Of a stretch of 64,000 nt of DNA, positions 8,632 through 18,646 are shown piece after piece. The notes beneath the pieces are model-generated. The model saw nothing but the letters and a program-made list of their open reading frames with translations. It did no database searches and was not told the origin of the DNA. Position 1 is the stretch's first letter. The number at the start of each line of letters is the position of its first letter. This stretch comes from DASQYE01 sp036389315 (GTDB lineage: Bacteria; Acidobacteriota; Blastocatellia; Pyrinomonadales; Pyrinomonadaceae). The stretch covers positions 1 to 64,000 of the forward strand of contig DASVQF010000050.1 of assembly GCA_036389315.1 (NCBI GenBank), written 5' to 3'. The translations under genes and the position numbers were made by a program.

Positions 8632-11070
8632 TTATTCGTAGCGGAGCGCGATCATCGGGTCTACGCGCGTGGCGCGACGCGCCGGCAGGTAGCAGGCCAG
8701 CAGCGACACGACCGTCAACAGCACGGAGACAAGGATGAAGGTCAACGGGTCAAAGGCGCTCACGCCGAAGAGCAGGCTCGACAGCAGGCGTGTCAGCAGG
8801 AGCGCCCCGACCAGGCCGATGCCTATCCCTGCAAACGTCAGTCCCATGCCCTGGCCCAGGATCATCTTGAGCACGTCGCTGCGCTGAGCGCCGAGGGCCA
8901 TGCGGATGCCAATCTCATGCGTCCGCTGCGTGACCGAATAGGAGATCACGCCGTAGATGCCGACGGCCGCCAAAAGCAGCGCGACGAGCGCGAATGTGCC
9001 GAGCAGGATCATGTTCAGGCGGCGCTGCGCTATGGTCTCGGAAATCCACTGATCCATAGTCTTGATGTCGAAGACGGGTTGATCCGGGTCGACGGCCTGC
9101 ACTGCGCCTCGCACGGCGGAGGTGAGCGAGGCGGGGTCTTGGCCGCCTGCTGCGCGCAAGACCAGTGTGATGCGGCTCGCAGGAGCCTGCGCGAGGGGCA
9201 GGAATGTCTCAGACCTCACTTCCGACTCGAAGCCAGTGCGGCGCGTGTCTGCGACGACGCCGACGATGGTGTGCCAGGGGCTCTGGTCTTCGGGTGTCTC
9301 AAGGTCGCCGTACTTGATGCGCTTGCCGATGGGGTCTGTGTCCGAGAAGAAGCGGCGGGCCATCGTCTCGTTGATGATCACGACGCGCGGAGTCTTCTCC
9401 GTGTCCTGCTCGTTGAAGGCGCGCCCCCTGATGATCGGCGTGCCCATTACCTGAAAGTAGTTCGTGGTGATCGAGTCAAACGGAATCTCTACGCGCTGGC
9501 CGGGCTGAAAGGCCGGGCGGCCTTCGATGCTAAAGCTGGTGGAGTTCGGAGTCTTGCTAAGAAAGACATCGGTGATGGCCCCGGCCGATTCAACGCCGGG
9601 CGTGCTTTCGAGCCGCTCGAAGAGCTGGCGATGAAAGACCCTGAGTTGATTCTCATCGCGATACTTCGAGCCCGGAAGCTGAATCTTGGCCGTCAACAAT
9701 CCTTCGGGGCGAAAGCCCAGGTTGAAGCCTCTGAGGCGGCTGAAGCTCTTCAAGAGCAGTCCCGCTCCGACCAGCAGCACAAGTGCGAGCGCGACCTCCG
9801 AGACGACCAGAGCGCGCCTGACGTTGCGGCTGCGTATCCCTCGACTCGCGCCTTTGCCGCCTCCTTCCTTGAGCGTGTCGTTCAAGTCTGGCCGAGAAGC
9901 CTGGACGGCTGGCGCGAGCCCGAACAGCAGGGCCGTCAGGCAGGAGACTCCGACCGTGAAGGCGAGCACGCGCCAATCCATCCCGATCAGATCAAGACGC
10001 GGCATATCGCTCGGCATCAAGAGACGCAGGGCGTCCAGTCCCCACATCGCCAGCGTGATGCCGAGCGCAGCGCCGCAGAGCGCGAGCAGCAGGCTCTCCA
10101 TCAACAACTGGCGAATGATGCGTCCACGGCCCGCTCCCATCGCTATGCGGATGGCGAACTCGCGCTCGCGTGCGGCCGCGCGCGAGAGCAGGAGATTAGC
10201 GACGTTGGCGCACGCAATCAACAAGACGAAGGCGACAGCGCCCAGCAGCACGAGCAGCGCCGGGCGCACCGGGCCCACCGTCTGCTCGCGCAAAGCGACA
10301 AGGTTTGTGCCGAAGTTGGTATTGGTGTCCGGGTACTGCTGCTCAAGGCGGCTGGAGATAGTCGCCATCTCGGCGCGCGCCTGCTCTAGTGTGACGCCGG
10401 GCTTGAGACGGCCGATGACATTCAGCCAGAAAGCACTGCGCGAGTCCTTCAGCTCTTTGGGCGCGGCGAGCGGTATCCAGAACTCAGTCTCCTTAACGGG
10501 GAAGTGAAAGTCCGGCGGCATCACTCCGACGACCGTGCGCGACGTGAGGCCGAAGGCGACGCTCTGGCCCACAACGCTCTTGTCCCCGCCAAATCTCCTC
10601 TGCCACAATCCATAGCCGAGGACGATCACGTTGTCGCGTCCCGTCTCATCTTCTTCCGCCGTGAAGGCGCGGCCCACCACGGGCGCAACTCTCATCACCT
10701 CGAAGAAGCTGGCCGTGGAGGCAGCGCCCGTGACGCGCTCAGGCTCATGCGTGCCCGTCAGGTTAAGGCTCGCGGGCCGGTAAGCCGCCATGCTCTCGAA
10801 GACCTTGTTCTGATCGCGATAGTCAATGTAGTTCGGATAAGAATGAATGTCCTCCTTCATCCCCATCTGACGATTGTCCATCCACACGATCACCAGCCGG
10901 TCTGGGTCGGCAAAGGGGAGCGGGCGCAGCAGCACTGCATTGACGACCGAGAAGATGGCCGTGTTCGCGCCGATGCCTAAGGCGAGCGCGACAATCGCCA
11001 CCACCGTAAACCCTGGCTTCTTCCACAGCATGCGCAAGCCGTAGCGCATGTCCTGCCACAGCGTATTCAT
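8632..11070 (-). CDS. ADOP permease P18
   Basis: 812 residues and a good reference for the family layout. Membrane segments lie at about 21-43, 271-297, 321-346, 366-388, 419-441, 686-711, 740-762 and 775-796, with periplasmic domains at about 45-265 and 445-680. Domain 1 carries the recurring LWQRRFGGD and GRLKPGVT motifs. Its first coupling segment is unusual, EREFAIRIAMGAGRGRIIRQ followed by LLMES, where nearly all copies have (R/K)EIAIRxALGA and LLTES. The second, THEIGIRMALGAQRSDVLKM, is normal. The tail is PMIALRYE. The leader GCGGAGGTAAGAGACG-ATG is shared with P17 apart from one base. Its 5' 120 bp are almost identical to those of P16 and P17. P17 ends 23 bp upstream, so the two should be co-transcribed. 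Confidence 0.95.
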   Translation of the reverse strand: MNTLWQDMRYGLRMLWKKPGFTVVAIVALALGIGANTAIFSVVNAVLLRPLPFADPDRLVIVWMDNRQMGMKEDIHSYPNYIDYRDQNKVFESMAAYRPASLNLTGTHEPERVTGAASTASFFEVMRVAPVVGRAFTAEEDETGRDNVIVLGYGLWQRRFGGDKSVVGQSVAFGLTSRTVVGVMPPDFHFPVKETEFWIPLAAPKELKDSRSAFWLNVIGRLKPGVTLEQARAEMATISSRLEQQYPDTNTNFGTNLVALREQTVGPVRPALLVLLGAVAFVLLIACANVANLLLSRAAAREREFAIRIAMGAGRGRIIRQLLMESLLLALCGAALGITLAMWGLDALRLLMPSDMPRLDLIGMDWRVLAFTVGVSCLTALLFGLAPAVQASRPDLNDTLKEGGGKGASRGIRSRNVRRALVVSEVALALVLLVGAGLLLKSFSRLRGFNLGFRPEGLLTAKIQLPGSKYRDENQLRVFHRQLFERLESTPGVESAGAITDVFLSKTPNSTSFSIEGRPAFQPGQRVEIPFDSITTNYFQVMGTPIIRGRAFNEQDTEKTPRVVIINETMARRFFSDTDPIGKRIKYGDLETPEDQSPWHTIVGVVADTRRTGFESEVRSETFLPLAQAPASRITLVLRAAGGQDPASLTSAVRGAVQAVDPDQPVFDIKTMDQWISETIAQRRLNMILLGTFALVALLLAAVGIYGVISYSVTQRTHEIGIRMALGAQRSDVLKMILGQGMGLTFAGIGIGLVGALLLTRLLSSLLFGVSAFDPLTFILVSVLLTVVSLLACYLPARRATRVDPMIALRYE

Positions 11071-11093
11071 CGTCTCTTACCTCCGCATTCAAA

Positions 11094-13538
11094 TCATTCG
11101 TAACGCAGTGCCTCCATCGGGTCTACCTTCATTGCGCGCCGCGCCGGGATGAGGCAGGCGAGCAGAGCTATGGCTGCCAGCAGCAGCGAGACGCCCGCAA
11201 AGGTCAAGGGGTCAGTGGCCGAGACGCCGAAGAGCAGGCTCGTCAGCACCCGGGTCAGCGCGAACGCTCCGAGCAGGCCGAAGATGATGCCTATGAAGAC
11301 CATCGTCATCGCCTGGCCCACAATCAGCTTGAAGACATCGGAGACGCGCGCGCCCAGGGCCATGCGGATGCCTATCTCGTGCGTGCGTTGAACGACCGTG
11401 TAGGAGAGAACGCCGTAGATGCCGACGGCCGCTAAAGTCATCGCCACCGCCGCGAAGATCGAGAGCAGCATCATGGAGAGGCGCTGCGTCGCGAGCGAAT
11501 CGGCGAGCACCTGTTCCATAGTGTTGACGTTATAGACAGGCTGGTTCGGGTCTATGGCCTGCACCTCGCGCCTGACCGCGCCCGTCAGACTCTTCGGCTC
11601 CGTCTTGGCGCGTATGACCAGGCTGATGCCGCTCGCTATGTCGGGCAGGAACCTGTCCGGAACCTGGCTCAAGGCATAGTACATCTCCGCCTGCACGGGC
11701 CCCTGCGTGTCGAGACCGTAATTTTTGACGTGCGAGACGATGCCGATGATCTCGAAGTGCGGGATGTTCATCTCCGGGTTGCCTGCGAGGTATTTCCCGA
11801 TGGGGTCTTCGCCCGGAAAATGCTGGCGCGCGAAGTCTTCGTCGATGACTGCGACCAGGGGACTGTTGCGCGTGTCCCGCTCGGTGAAGAAGCGTCCCTT
11901 CAAGAGACGAATGCCCATCGCCTGCAAGTAGCCCGGACTCGTCACATAGAGGACGGTCATCGGACGCTTCCCGGCTTCTTCTACGGTCGGGCGTCCCTCT
12001 ATGGCGAAAGAGGTCTCGGTCGCGCCGAGAAAAGGGAGGCCGGCCGAGAGCGCGACCGCTTCGACTCCCGGCAAAGCCTTGAGCCGCTCTTCCACCTGGC
12101 TGAAGAAATCTGCCACCTTGCGCGGCTCAGCGTCGCCCGCCGTGTAAGAGAGCTGCATGGTCAAGAGGTTCTCCTCGTTGAACCCCGTGTCCGTGTTACG
12201 CAGCCGCAGGAAGCTCTTGATGAGCAGCCCCGAGCCGATCAGAAGGATTAAAGAGAGAGCCATCTCGGAGATGACCAGCAGGTTGCGTATGTGATGGCGA
12301 GCAGCGCCGCCCGTGCCCGTGCGCCCGCCTTCCTTGAGCGCCTCGTTCAGGTCTGGCTTGGAGGTTTGCAAGGCCGGAGCCAGTCCACACACCAGGCCCG
12401 TCAAGAGCGAGACGCCGAGCGTAAAGACGAAGACGTAAGTGTCCAGCTTGATCTCGGCGGTCGTCGGAATCGAGTCAATGCTCGCCGCGCGCAAGACATC
12501 TATGCCCCACAGCGCGAGCAACAATCCGGCCACGCCGCCGAGCACGGCCAGCAGCACGCTCTCCGTCAACAGTTGACGGATGATGCGAAAACGGCCCGCG
12601 CCCAAAGCCGTGCGAATAGCTATCTCCCTGTGACGCGCGGTCGCGCGGGCGAGCAAAAGGTTGGCGACGTTGGCGCACGCGATCAGCAAGACAAAGCCGA
12701 CTGCGCCGAGCAGGATGAGCAAGGACGGGCGAACGTCGCCGACGAAGAATTCCCGCAGCGGGATGAGAGTCACGCTGTTGCCCGCGTTCGTCTTCGGATA
12801 GGCTTGGGCCAGGCGGCGCGCAATCTCCTTCATCTCCGTCTCGGCCTGCTGGAAGGTCACGCCCGGCTTCAGGCGCGCGTAAGCGTAGATGCCTGGATGA
12901 TTGTCGCGGCTATTAATCATCTGCGTCGCTTCTTTCAGGCCGAGCGGGACGAAGACATCCGTCGGCGAGCCGAAGCGATAACTTTGCGGCAGGACGCCGA
13001 TCACCGTATAGCCTTCGCCGCTCAGAGTGAGCACGCGGCCCAGGATGTTCGGGTCTGCGCCGAAGCGCCGCTGCCACAAGCCGTGGCTGATGATGCAGAC
13101 GCGGTTCGAGTTGGCGTGATCCTCTTCGGGCAGGAAGTTTCGGCCCAGGGCGGGCTTCACTCCGAGGACGTTGAAGAAGTTGGCCGTCAGGTCTCTGCCC
13201 AGCAGGCGCTCCGGCTCGTCCATGCCCGTCAGGTTGTAGCTATTGAAACGGGTCGCCGCAATCTCCGTGAAGACTGTGTTCTGCTCGCGCCAGTCCTTCA
13301 GGTTCAGATAGGAGACGGACATCCCCGGAACCTGCTGGCTCCATTCGCTGATTCTCACCAGCCGGTCTGGGTCTTCAAACGGCAGCGGCTTCAAGAGCAC
13401 GCCGTTCACGACGGAGAAGATGGCCGTGTTTGCGCCGATGCCTAAGGCGAGCGCGACAATCGCCACCACCGTAAACCCTGGCTTCTTCCACAGCATTCTG
13501 AGCCCATAACGCAAGTCCTGCCACAGCGTATTCATCAT
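11094..13538 (-). CDS. ADOP permease P17
   Basis: 814 residues, starting MMNTLWQDLRYGLRM. The upstream ATG (13538) lies 5 bases after GGAGGT. The second (13535) lies 8 bases after it and aligns with the single start of P18, whose leader has ACG where this one has ATG; 13535 may therefore be the real start. First coupling segment HREIAIRTALGAGRFRIIRQ; in the C-terminal domain YTVVQRTHEIGIRMALGARV, with V-V for the usual S-V-T, and GQAM for GQGM. Tail PMEALRYE. The first 130 bp or so and the leader match P18 closely and the last 70 bp match P16, consistent with recent exchange between neighbours. P16 ends 20 bp upstream. Confidence 0.95.
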   Translation of the reverse strand: MMNTLWQDLRYGLRMLWKKPGFTVVAIVALALGIGANTAIFSVVNGVLLKPLPFEDPDRLVRISEWSQQVPGMSVSYLNLKDWREQNTVFTEIAATRFNSYNLTGMDEPERLLGRDLTANFFNVLGVKPALGRNFLPEEDHANSNRVCIISHGLWQRRFGADPNILGRVLTLSGEGYTVIGVLPQSYRFGSPTDVFVPLGLKEATQMINSRDNHPGIYAYARLKPGVTFQQAETEMKEIARRLAQAYPKTNAGNSVTLIPLREFFVGDVRPSLLILLGAVGFVLLIACANVANLLLARATARHREIAIRTALGAGRFRIIRQLLTESVLLAVLGGVAGLLLALWGIDVLRAASIDSIPTTAEIKLDTYVFVFTLGVSLLTGLVCGLAPALQTSKPDLNEALKEGGRTGTGGAARHHIRNLLVISEMALSLILLIGSGLLIKSFLRLRNTDTGFNEENLLTMQLSYTAGDAEPRKVADFFSQVEERLKALPGVEAVALSAGLPFLGATETSFAIEGRPTVEEAGKRPMTVLYVTSPGYLQAMGIRLLKGRFFTERDTRNSPLVAVIDEDFARQHFPGEDPIGKYLAGNPEMNIPHFEIIGIVSHVKNYGLDTQGPVQAEMYYALSQVPDRFLPDIASGISLVIRAKTEPKSLTGAVRREVQAIDPNQPVYNVNTMEQVLADSLATQRLSMMLLSIFAAVAMTLAAVGIYGVLSYTVVQRTHEIGIRMALGARVSDVFKLIVGQAMTMVFIGIIFGLLGAFALTRVLTSLLFGVSATDPLTFAGVSLLLAAIALLACLIPARRAMKVDPMEALRYE

Positions 13539-13558
13539 CTCTTACCTCCGCATTCAAA

Positions 13559-15985
13559 TCATTCGTAACGAAGTGCTTCCATCGGGTCTACCTTCATTGC
13601 GCGCCGCGCCGGGATGAGGCAGGCGAGTAACGCGACAAAGGCCAGCAACACGGAGACGGCAATGAACGTCAAGGGGTCAGTGGCCGAGACGCCAAAGAGC
13701 AGGCTCGCCATCACCCGCGTCAGTAGAAGCGCGACGGCGACGCCTACGCCCACGCCGACGAGAGTCAAGATCATGCCCTGGCCCAGGATCATCTTGAGCA
13801 CGTCGCGGGCCTGCGCGCCTAAGGCCATGCGGATGCCGATTTCGTGCGTCCGCTGCGTGACCGAATAGGAGATCACGCCGTAGATGCCGACCGAGGCGAG
13901 GACTAATCCGACGCTGGCGAAGATGGCGATCAGGAGCATCTGAAAACGCTGGCGCGAGATGGAGTGCGCGAGCACCTGTTCCATCGTCTGCACGTTATAA
14001 AGCGGCTGGTCTTTATCCAAACTCGTCAGCTCATGCCTCACATTCGGAACCAGGCTCAGCGGCGCTCCCGAAGTGCGGGCCACTAAAGTCATGGCGCGGC
14101 GCTGAACCTGTGCCAATGGTGTGTACATCTGCGGGTAGGGTTCCGTGTCCAAACCTTCGTGCCTGACATCCTTGACGACGCCGACGATCATGCGCCACGG
14201 GGAGCGCTCCGGGTTGCCGATGTTGAGCCGTTTGCCGATGGGGTCTTCGCCGGGAAAATAGCGGCGCGCGAAAGTCTCGTTGATGACCATCACGGCGGGC
14301 GCTTCCCGCGTGTGCCGCTCCGTGAAGCCTTCGCCCCGGACTACTGGGACACCCATCGTCGCGAAGTAGCCCGGAGTGACGATGCGATACTCTGCGTCCT
14401 CGCTCTGACCGGGCGGCTGTTCGGGACGCCCCTCGACGAGGAAGGTGATGATGTCTCCGCCTCCGCTCAAGGGCAGCGCGCTGACCGCGCCGACCGACTC
14501 GACTCCGGGCACAGCGGAGATGCGGCTTGAGAGCTGATCGAAGAAGGCCGAGACCTGCGCATCCTCTTTGTACTTGGCCGAAGGCAGCGACAAATCCATC
14601 GTCAGGATGCGCTCGGGGCGAAAGCCCGGATCGACCGCTTGCAGCCGGGCGAAGCTGCGAATCATCAGACCGGCCCCGACCAGCAGCACCAGCGCAATCG
14701 CGATCTCTGCAACGACCAGCGAGTTTCGCAGGCGGCCGCCGCGAATGCCTTCGGTCGAGCTGCGCCCGCCCTCTTTGAGCGTCTCCGTAAGATTCGGGCT
14801 CGTCGCGTGCAGCGCCGGGAGCAGGCCGAAGACTACGCCCGTCGCGAAAGAGACCGCGAGCGTGAAGGCCAGTACTTTCCAGTTCAAACCAACCTCGTCA
14901 AGGCGTGGAATATTGCCTGGGCTGAGGGCCACCAGAATGTCCACGCCCCACATCGCCACGAGCGAGCCGAGCAGACCGCCCGTCACAGAAAGCAGCACGC
15001 TCTCGGTCAAAAACTGCCGGACAAGACGCAGGCGATCAGCGCCGAGCGCGCGGCGAATAGCGATCTCCTGCTGGCGCGAGGTCGAGCGGGCGAGCAAAAG
15101 GTTAGCGACGTTGGCGCACGCGATCAGGAGCAGAAATCCGACGACTCCCATCAGGAGCCAGAGCGGCGTGCGTACGTCGCCGATCATTCTTTCATGCAGC
15201 GGCAGAACAATCGTGCTCCATCCGGTGTTTGAATCCGGGTACTGCTGCGCGAGGCGCGAGGTGATGGTATTCATCTCGGCCTGCGCCTGCGCGGGCGTGA
15301 CGCCCTGCTTGAGACGCGCGACCACGTTCAGGAAGTCTGAGCGACGGGCCATCCGCTCGAAGTCGTAAGCGAGCGGCGTCCAAAGCTCCGCCGGTTTGGA
15401 CTGCTCCGGAGTCGGGTTTTTGAATCCTGCGGGAAGCACGCCGACGACCGTGTAAGGGTTGCCGGCGAGCGTGATGCTCTGTCCGACGATGCCGGGATTG
15501 GCGCTGAAGCGTCGCTGCCAGAGCGAGTGGCTGAGGACGACGACGCGATGCTTGCCGGGCGTGTTCTCTTCCTCTGTGAAGCTGCGGCCGAGGGCGGGCT
15601 CGACGCCGAGGACGGAGAAGAAGTTGGCCGAAGTGTAGGCGCAGGGGATGCGCTCGGGCTCGCCGTCGCTCGTCAGCGTCAGGCTTGAGCGGATGAAGGC
15701 GGCCACGCCTTCAAAGCTCTGGCTCTGCGTCTTCCAGTCCGTGAAGTTGGGCAGAGAGGCAGGCTCCTTCTTGATGCCAGCGACGGGATTGGTCTCCCAA
15801 ATCCAGACCAGCCGCTCGGAATTCTTAAACGGCAGAGGGCTCAGCAGCACAGTGTAGATGACGCTGAAGATGGCCGTGTTTGCGCCGATGCCTAAGGCGA
15901 GCGCGACAATCGCCACCACCGTAAACCCTGGCTTCTTCCACAGCATGCGCAAGCCGTAGCGCAAGTCCTGCCACAAGCTATTCAT
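13559..15985 (-). CDS. ADOP permease P16
   Basis: 808 residues. The N terminus MNSLWQDLRYGLRMLWKKPG is that of P17 and P18, but the signature then reads AIFSVIYTVLLSPLPF for the common SVVNAVLLRPLPF. The coupling segment of FtsX domain 1 is QQEIAIRRALGADRLRLVRQ-FLTES, with Asp for the usual Gly/Ser and Phe for Leu. The second is typical (THEIGIRMALGAQARDVLKM). An insertion near residue 190 (KNPTPEQSKPAELW) enlarges the first periplasmic domain, as in P20. It ends PMEALRYE. Purine-rich GAGGAGAAGAGAGGAAG precedes the ATG. It lies 27 bp below P15 and 20 bp above P17, inside the four-gene block P15-P18. Confidence 0.95.
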   Translation of the reverse strand: MNSLWQDLRYGLRMLWKKPGFTVVAIVALALGIGANTAIFSVIYTVLLSPLPFKNSERLVWIWETNPVAGIKKEPASLPNFTDWKTQSQSFEGVAAFIRSSLTLTSDGEPERIPCAYTSANFFSVLGVEPALGRSFTEEENTPGKHRVVVLSHSLWQRRFSANPGIVGQSITLAGNPYTVVGVLPAGFKNPTPEQSKPAELWTPLAYDFERMARRSDFLNVVARLKQGVTPAQAQAEMNTITSRLAQQYPDSNTGWSTIVLPLHERMIGDVRTPLWLLMGVVGFLLLIACANVANLLLARSTSRQQEIAIRRALGADRLRLVRQFLTESVLLSVTGGLLGSLVAMWGVDILVALSPGNIPRLDEVGLNWKVLAFTLAVSFATGVVFGLLPALHATSPNLTETLKEGGRSSTEGIRGGRLRNSLVVAEIAIALVLLVGAGLMIRSFARLQAVDPGFRPERILTMDLSLPSAKYKEDAQVSAFFDQLSSRISAVPGVESVGAVSALPLSGGGDIITFLVEGRPEQPPGQSEDAEYRIVTPGYFATMGVPVVRGEGFTERHTREAPAVMVINETFARRYFPGEDPIGKRLNIGNPERSPWRMIVGVVKDVRHEGLDTEPYPQMYTPLAQVQRRAMTLVARTSGAPLSLVPNVRHELTSLDKDQPLYNVQTMEQVLAHSISRQRFQMLLIAIFASVGLVLASVGIYGVISYSVTQRTHEIGIRMALGAQARDVLKMILGQGMILTLVGVGVGVAVALLLTRVMASLLFGVSATDPLTFIAVSVLLAFVALLACLIPARRAMKVDPMEALRYE

Positions 15986-16012
15986 CTTCCTCTCTTCTCC
16001 TCGCTTAGCTTT

Positions 16013-18445
16013 CTATTCGTAACGAAGCGCGACCATCGGATCAACTTTCGTCGCCTTGCGCGCCGGCATGTAGCAGGCCAGCATGGCGCTCAAGATCAAC
16101 GGTAAGGAGACGGCCAAGTAGGTCAGCGGGTCTGTCGTCGAGACGCCAAAGAGCAGGCTCGCCAGAAAGCGCGTCAAGATGAGCGCAGCCACCAACCCAC
16201 AGCCCACCCCCGCAAACGTCAACAGCAAGCCCTGGCCCAAGATCATCTTAAAGATGTCTGAGCGTTGCGCGCCGAGCGCCATGCGAACGCCAATCTCATG
16301 CGTGCGCTGCGCGACCGAATAGGAGATCACGCCGTAGATGCCTACCATCGCCAAAAGCAGCGCGACCCCCGCGAAGACTCCGATCAGAAAGGCCGGGTAG
16401 CGGCGCAGGAAGGTCGAGGGAGCATTGTCGATCAACTGCTCCATCGTCCTGACTTCAAAGACGGCCAGATCGGGGTCGAGCGAGCCGATCTCGCTTCGCA
16501 CAGCCCCGGCGACGCTCAAAGGGTCTGAGGTCGTCCGCACTACCAGGTTGAGCGTCCGTCCAGGGTCTTGCAGAAAGGCGACGTACATGACGGGCGTCGT
16601 CGCAGAGTCGAGGCCCGTCACCTTCTCGTCGCCGACGACGCCCACGATCTCAAGTCCCTTGACCTGCATACTGGCGAAATTGAGGCGTTGGCCCACGGGG
16701 TTCTCTCCGGGGAAGAGGCGATGGGCCATCGTCTGATTAATCAGGACGACCTCGGGCGTCCCCACCTTATCCCTCTCAGTAAAGTTTCGCCCGGCGATGA
16801 GCGGCACTCCCATCGTGCGGAAATAGCCCGTGCTCACTTCGCGAAAGTTTGCCTCCAACTCTTCGCCCGGAGGCGGAGCGGGCCTGCCTTCGACCAGCAG
16901 GCGCGTCGTGTTGCCGCCGAGCAGGGGAAGCACGCTGACCGTGCCTGCGCCTTTGACGCCGGGCAAGCTCTCGATGCGCGGGAGAAGCTGCTCGTGAAAA
17001 GCGATCACGTTGCCGTCCTCGGGATACTTGGTCATGGGCAGCGAGACGCGCATCGTCAACACATTCTCGGTGGCGAAGCCTGGATCGACGGCCAGCAGCC
17101 TGTAAAGGCTCTTCATCATCAGGCCAGCGCCGACCAGCAGCACCAGCGCGAGCGCAATCTCCGTGACGACCAGCAGGCCGCGCAAGCCCTGTCGCACCTG
17201 CATCCCGGAGGTGCGGCCTCCCTCCTTCAAAGATTCCTGAAGGCTCAGCCCCGAAGATTGAAGCGCCGGGGCGAGGCCGAACACTAGGCCCGTCAACACT
17301 GAGACGGCCATTGCAAAGAGCAGGACTTTCGAGTCAATGCCGAGCCCGCGCAGGTACGGCATCGAGCTGAGCTGCGATTCCGGAATAGCCGCAATCAACA
17401 GCTCCACTCCCCACTGGGCCAGGATCAAGCCTGCTATGCCGCCCATCACGGAAAGCAGCACGCTCTCCGTTAAAAGCTGACGGACGAGGCGCAGGCGGCT
17501 CGCGCCCAGAGCAGTCCTGATGGCGATCTCCTTCTGCCTCGCGGCCGAGCGCGCCAGCAGCAGGTTTGCGACATTGGCGCACGCGATCAAGAGCACGAAA
17601 CAGACAGCGCCCAGGAGGACGAGCAGGACTGGCTTGACCCTGCCCGTGATCTGCTCGTGCAAAGGGACGAGGCGAATCCCTGTGCCCGTGTGCGAGTCCG
17701 GGTAGCCCTGGGCTATTGATTGGGCCACAGCGCCCAGCTCGCCTTCGGCCTGCTCTCTAGTGACTCCAGGCTTGAGGCGCGCGACGATGTTGAGCCAGTG
17801 CATAAAGCGGCGCGACATCTGTTCCGGCGAAGGGCTCAACGGAACCCACATCTCAGGCTCCCCGGCGGGGGCGAACTGAAAGCTCTGCGGCAGAACGCCT
17901 ATGACGGTGTAGCTCGTTCCGTTCAGCACCAGCGATTGCCCGACGACATTGGGGTCGCCGCCGAATCTTCTCTGCCACAATCCATAACCGAGGAGGACGA
18001 TGCGCGCGGCCCCCGTCTGATCTTCGCCCGGTTGAAAGCTGCGGCCGATGATCGGCTCCACGCCGAGCACTCGGAAAAATCCGTCCGTCACGGCAGCGCC
18101 GGCAAAGCGGTCGGGCGCGTCTCGGCCCGTCAGGGCGAAACTGCGGCGGCTGTAACCGGCCATCCCTTCAAACGCCTGCGTGTGATCTCGCCAGTCCAGG
18201 TAGTCAGGATAAGAAGCCTCCCTTTGACCGAACTGCGTCTGCTGCTTGGTCTCCCAGAGGTGAACCAGTCGGTCTGGCTCTCTGTAAGGCAAGGGCCTCA
18301 GCAGCGCGGCGTTGACGACCGTAAAGATGGCCGTGTTCGCCCCGATGCCGAACGCCAGGGTCAAGACGGCGACGACAGTAAAGCTCGGGCGCTTCACCAG
18401 CATGCGAAATCCATACCGCAGGTCTTGCCACAGCACACTCATCAT
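16013..18445 (-). CDS. ADOP permease P15, first of block P15-P18
   Basis: 810 residues, starting MMSVLWQDLRYGFRMLVKRP. GGAGGT stands 6 bases before the first of two ATGs. The signature reads AIFTVVNAALLRPLPY. Coupling segments are QKEIAIRTALGASRLRLVRQ and THEIGVRMALGAQRSDIFKM. The stretch just before the sixth membrane segment is odd: NAPSTFLRRYPAFLIG replaces the family pattern ESxAxRRFNMLLLG. The periplasmic face of this copy may therefore be built differently. Tail PMVALRYE. A 201-bp gap with a perfect 14-bp hairpin separates it from P14 upstream. If the array is split into several transcripts, this gene would open one of them. Confidence 0.94.
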   Translation of the reverse strand: MMSVLWQDLRYGFRMLVKRPSFTVVAVLTLAFGIGANTAIFTVVNAALLRPLPYREPDRLVHLWETKQQTQFGQREASYPDYLDWRDHTQAFEGMAGYSRRSFALTGRDAPDRFAGAAVTDGFFRVLGVEPIIGRSFQPGEDQTGAARIVLLGYGLWQRRFGGDPNVVGQSLVLNGTSYTVIGVLPQSFQFAPAGEPEMWVPLSPSPEQMSRRFMHWLNIVARLKPGVTREQAEGELGAVAQSIAQGYPDSHTGTGIRLVPLHEQITGRVKPVLLVLLGAVCFVLLIACANVANLLLARSAARQKEIAIRTALGASRLRLVRQLLTESVLLSVMGGIAGLILAQWGVELLIAAIPESQLSSMPYLRGLGIDSKVLLFAMAVSVLTGLVFGLAPALQSSGLSLQESLKEGGRTSGMQVRQGLRGLLVVTEIALALVLLVGAGLMMKSLYRLLAVDPGFATENVLTMRVSLPMTKYPEDGNVIAFHEQLLPRIESLPGVKGAGTVSVLPLLGGNTTRLLVEGRPAPPPGEELEANFREVSTGYFRTMGVPLIAGRNFTERDKVGTPEVVLINQTMAHRLFPGENPVGQRLNFASMQVKGLEIVGVVGDEKVTGLDSATTPVMYVAFLQDPGRTLNLVVRTTSDPLSVAGAVRSEIGSLDPDLAVFEVRTMEQLIDNAPSTFLRRYPAFLIGVFAGVALLLAMVGIYGVISYSVAQRTHEIGVRMALGAQRSDIFKMILGQGLLLTFAGVGCGLVAALILTRFLASLLFGVSTTDPLTYLAVSLPLILSAMLACYMPARKATKVDPMVALRYE

Positions 18446-18549
18446 CTATTCACCTCCAACTCGCAAGGAATGAGAAGCAATCAAAGGGCATCCGGGAGCA
18501 AGGATGCCGGGGAGACGGACGTTTAAATTCTCGGATTCAAGGTCGGGAA

Positions 18550-18585
18550 TCTCGGATTTGAGAATCGGGAATCTCAAATCCGAGA
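18550..18585. repeat. Perfect 14-bp hairpin between P14 and P15
   Basis: TCTCGGATTTGAGA (18550-18563) and TCTCAAATCCGAGA (18572-18585) are exact inverted copies around an 8-base loop. Further partial copies of the same words flank it (TCTCGGATTC near 18532, TTCTCAAATCTCC near 18610). This suggests a decayed cluster of the element also seen near 8371-8429. No U-run follows in the direction of the genes. The rest of 18446-18646 shows nothing else recognisable apart from the P15 ribosome binding site. Confidence 0.7.
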
Positions 18586-18646
18586 CGCTCCGGATACTAG
18601 ATTCCCAATTCTCAAATCTCCGCAGAGCTTCGCGCCCTCGGCCTCC

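Noticed and set aside
8587..10389. 600-codon open frame on the plus strand opposite P18
   Set aside because: It is rich in Arg, His, Gln and Asp with no recognisable domain, and lies entirely opposite a clear permease. It is an antisense shadow of a G+C-rich gene. The same holds for the plus-strand frames at 6810-8198, 31510-32802 and 43577-44665.
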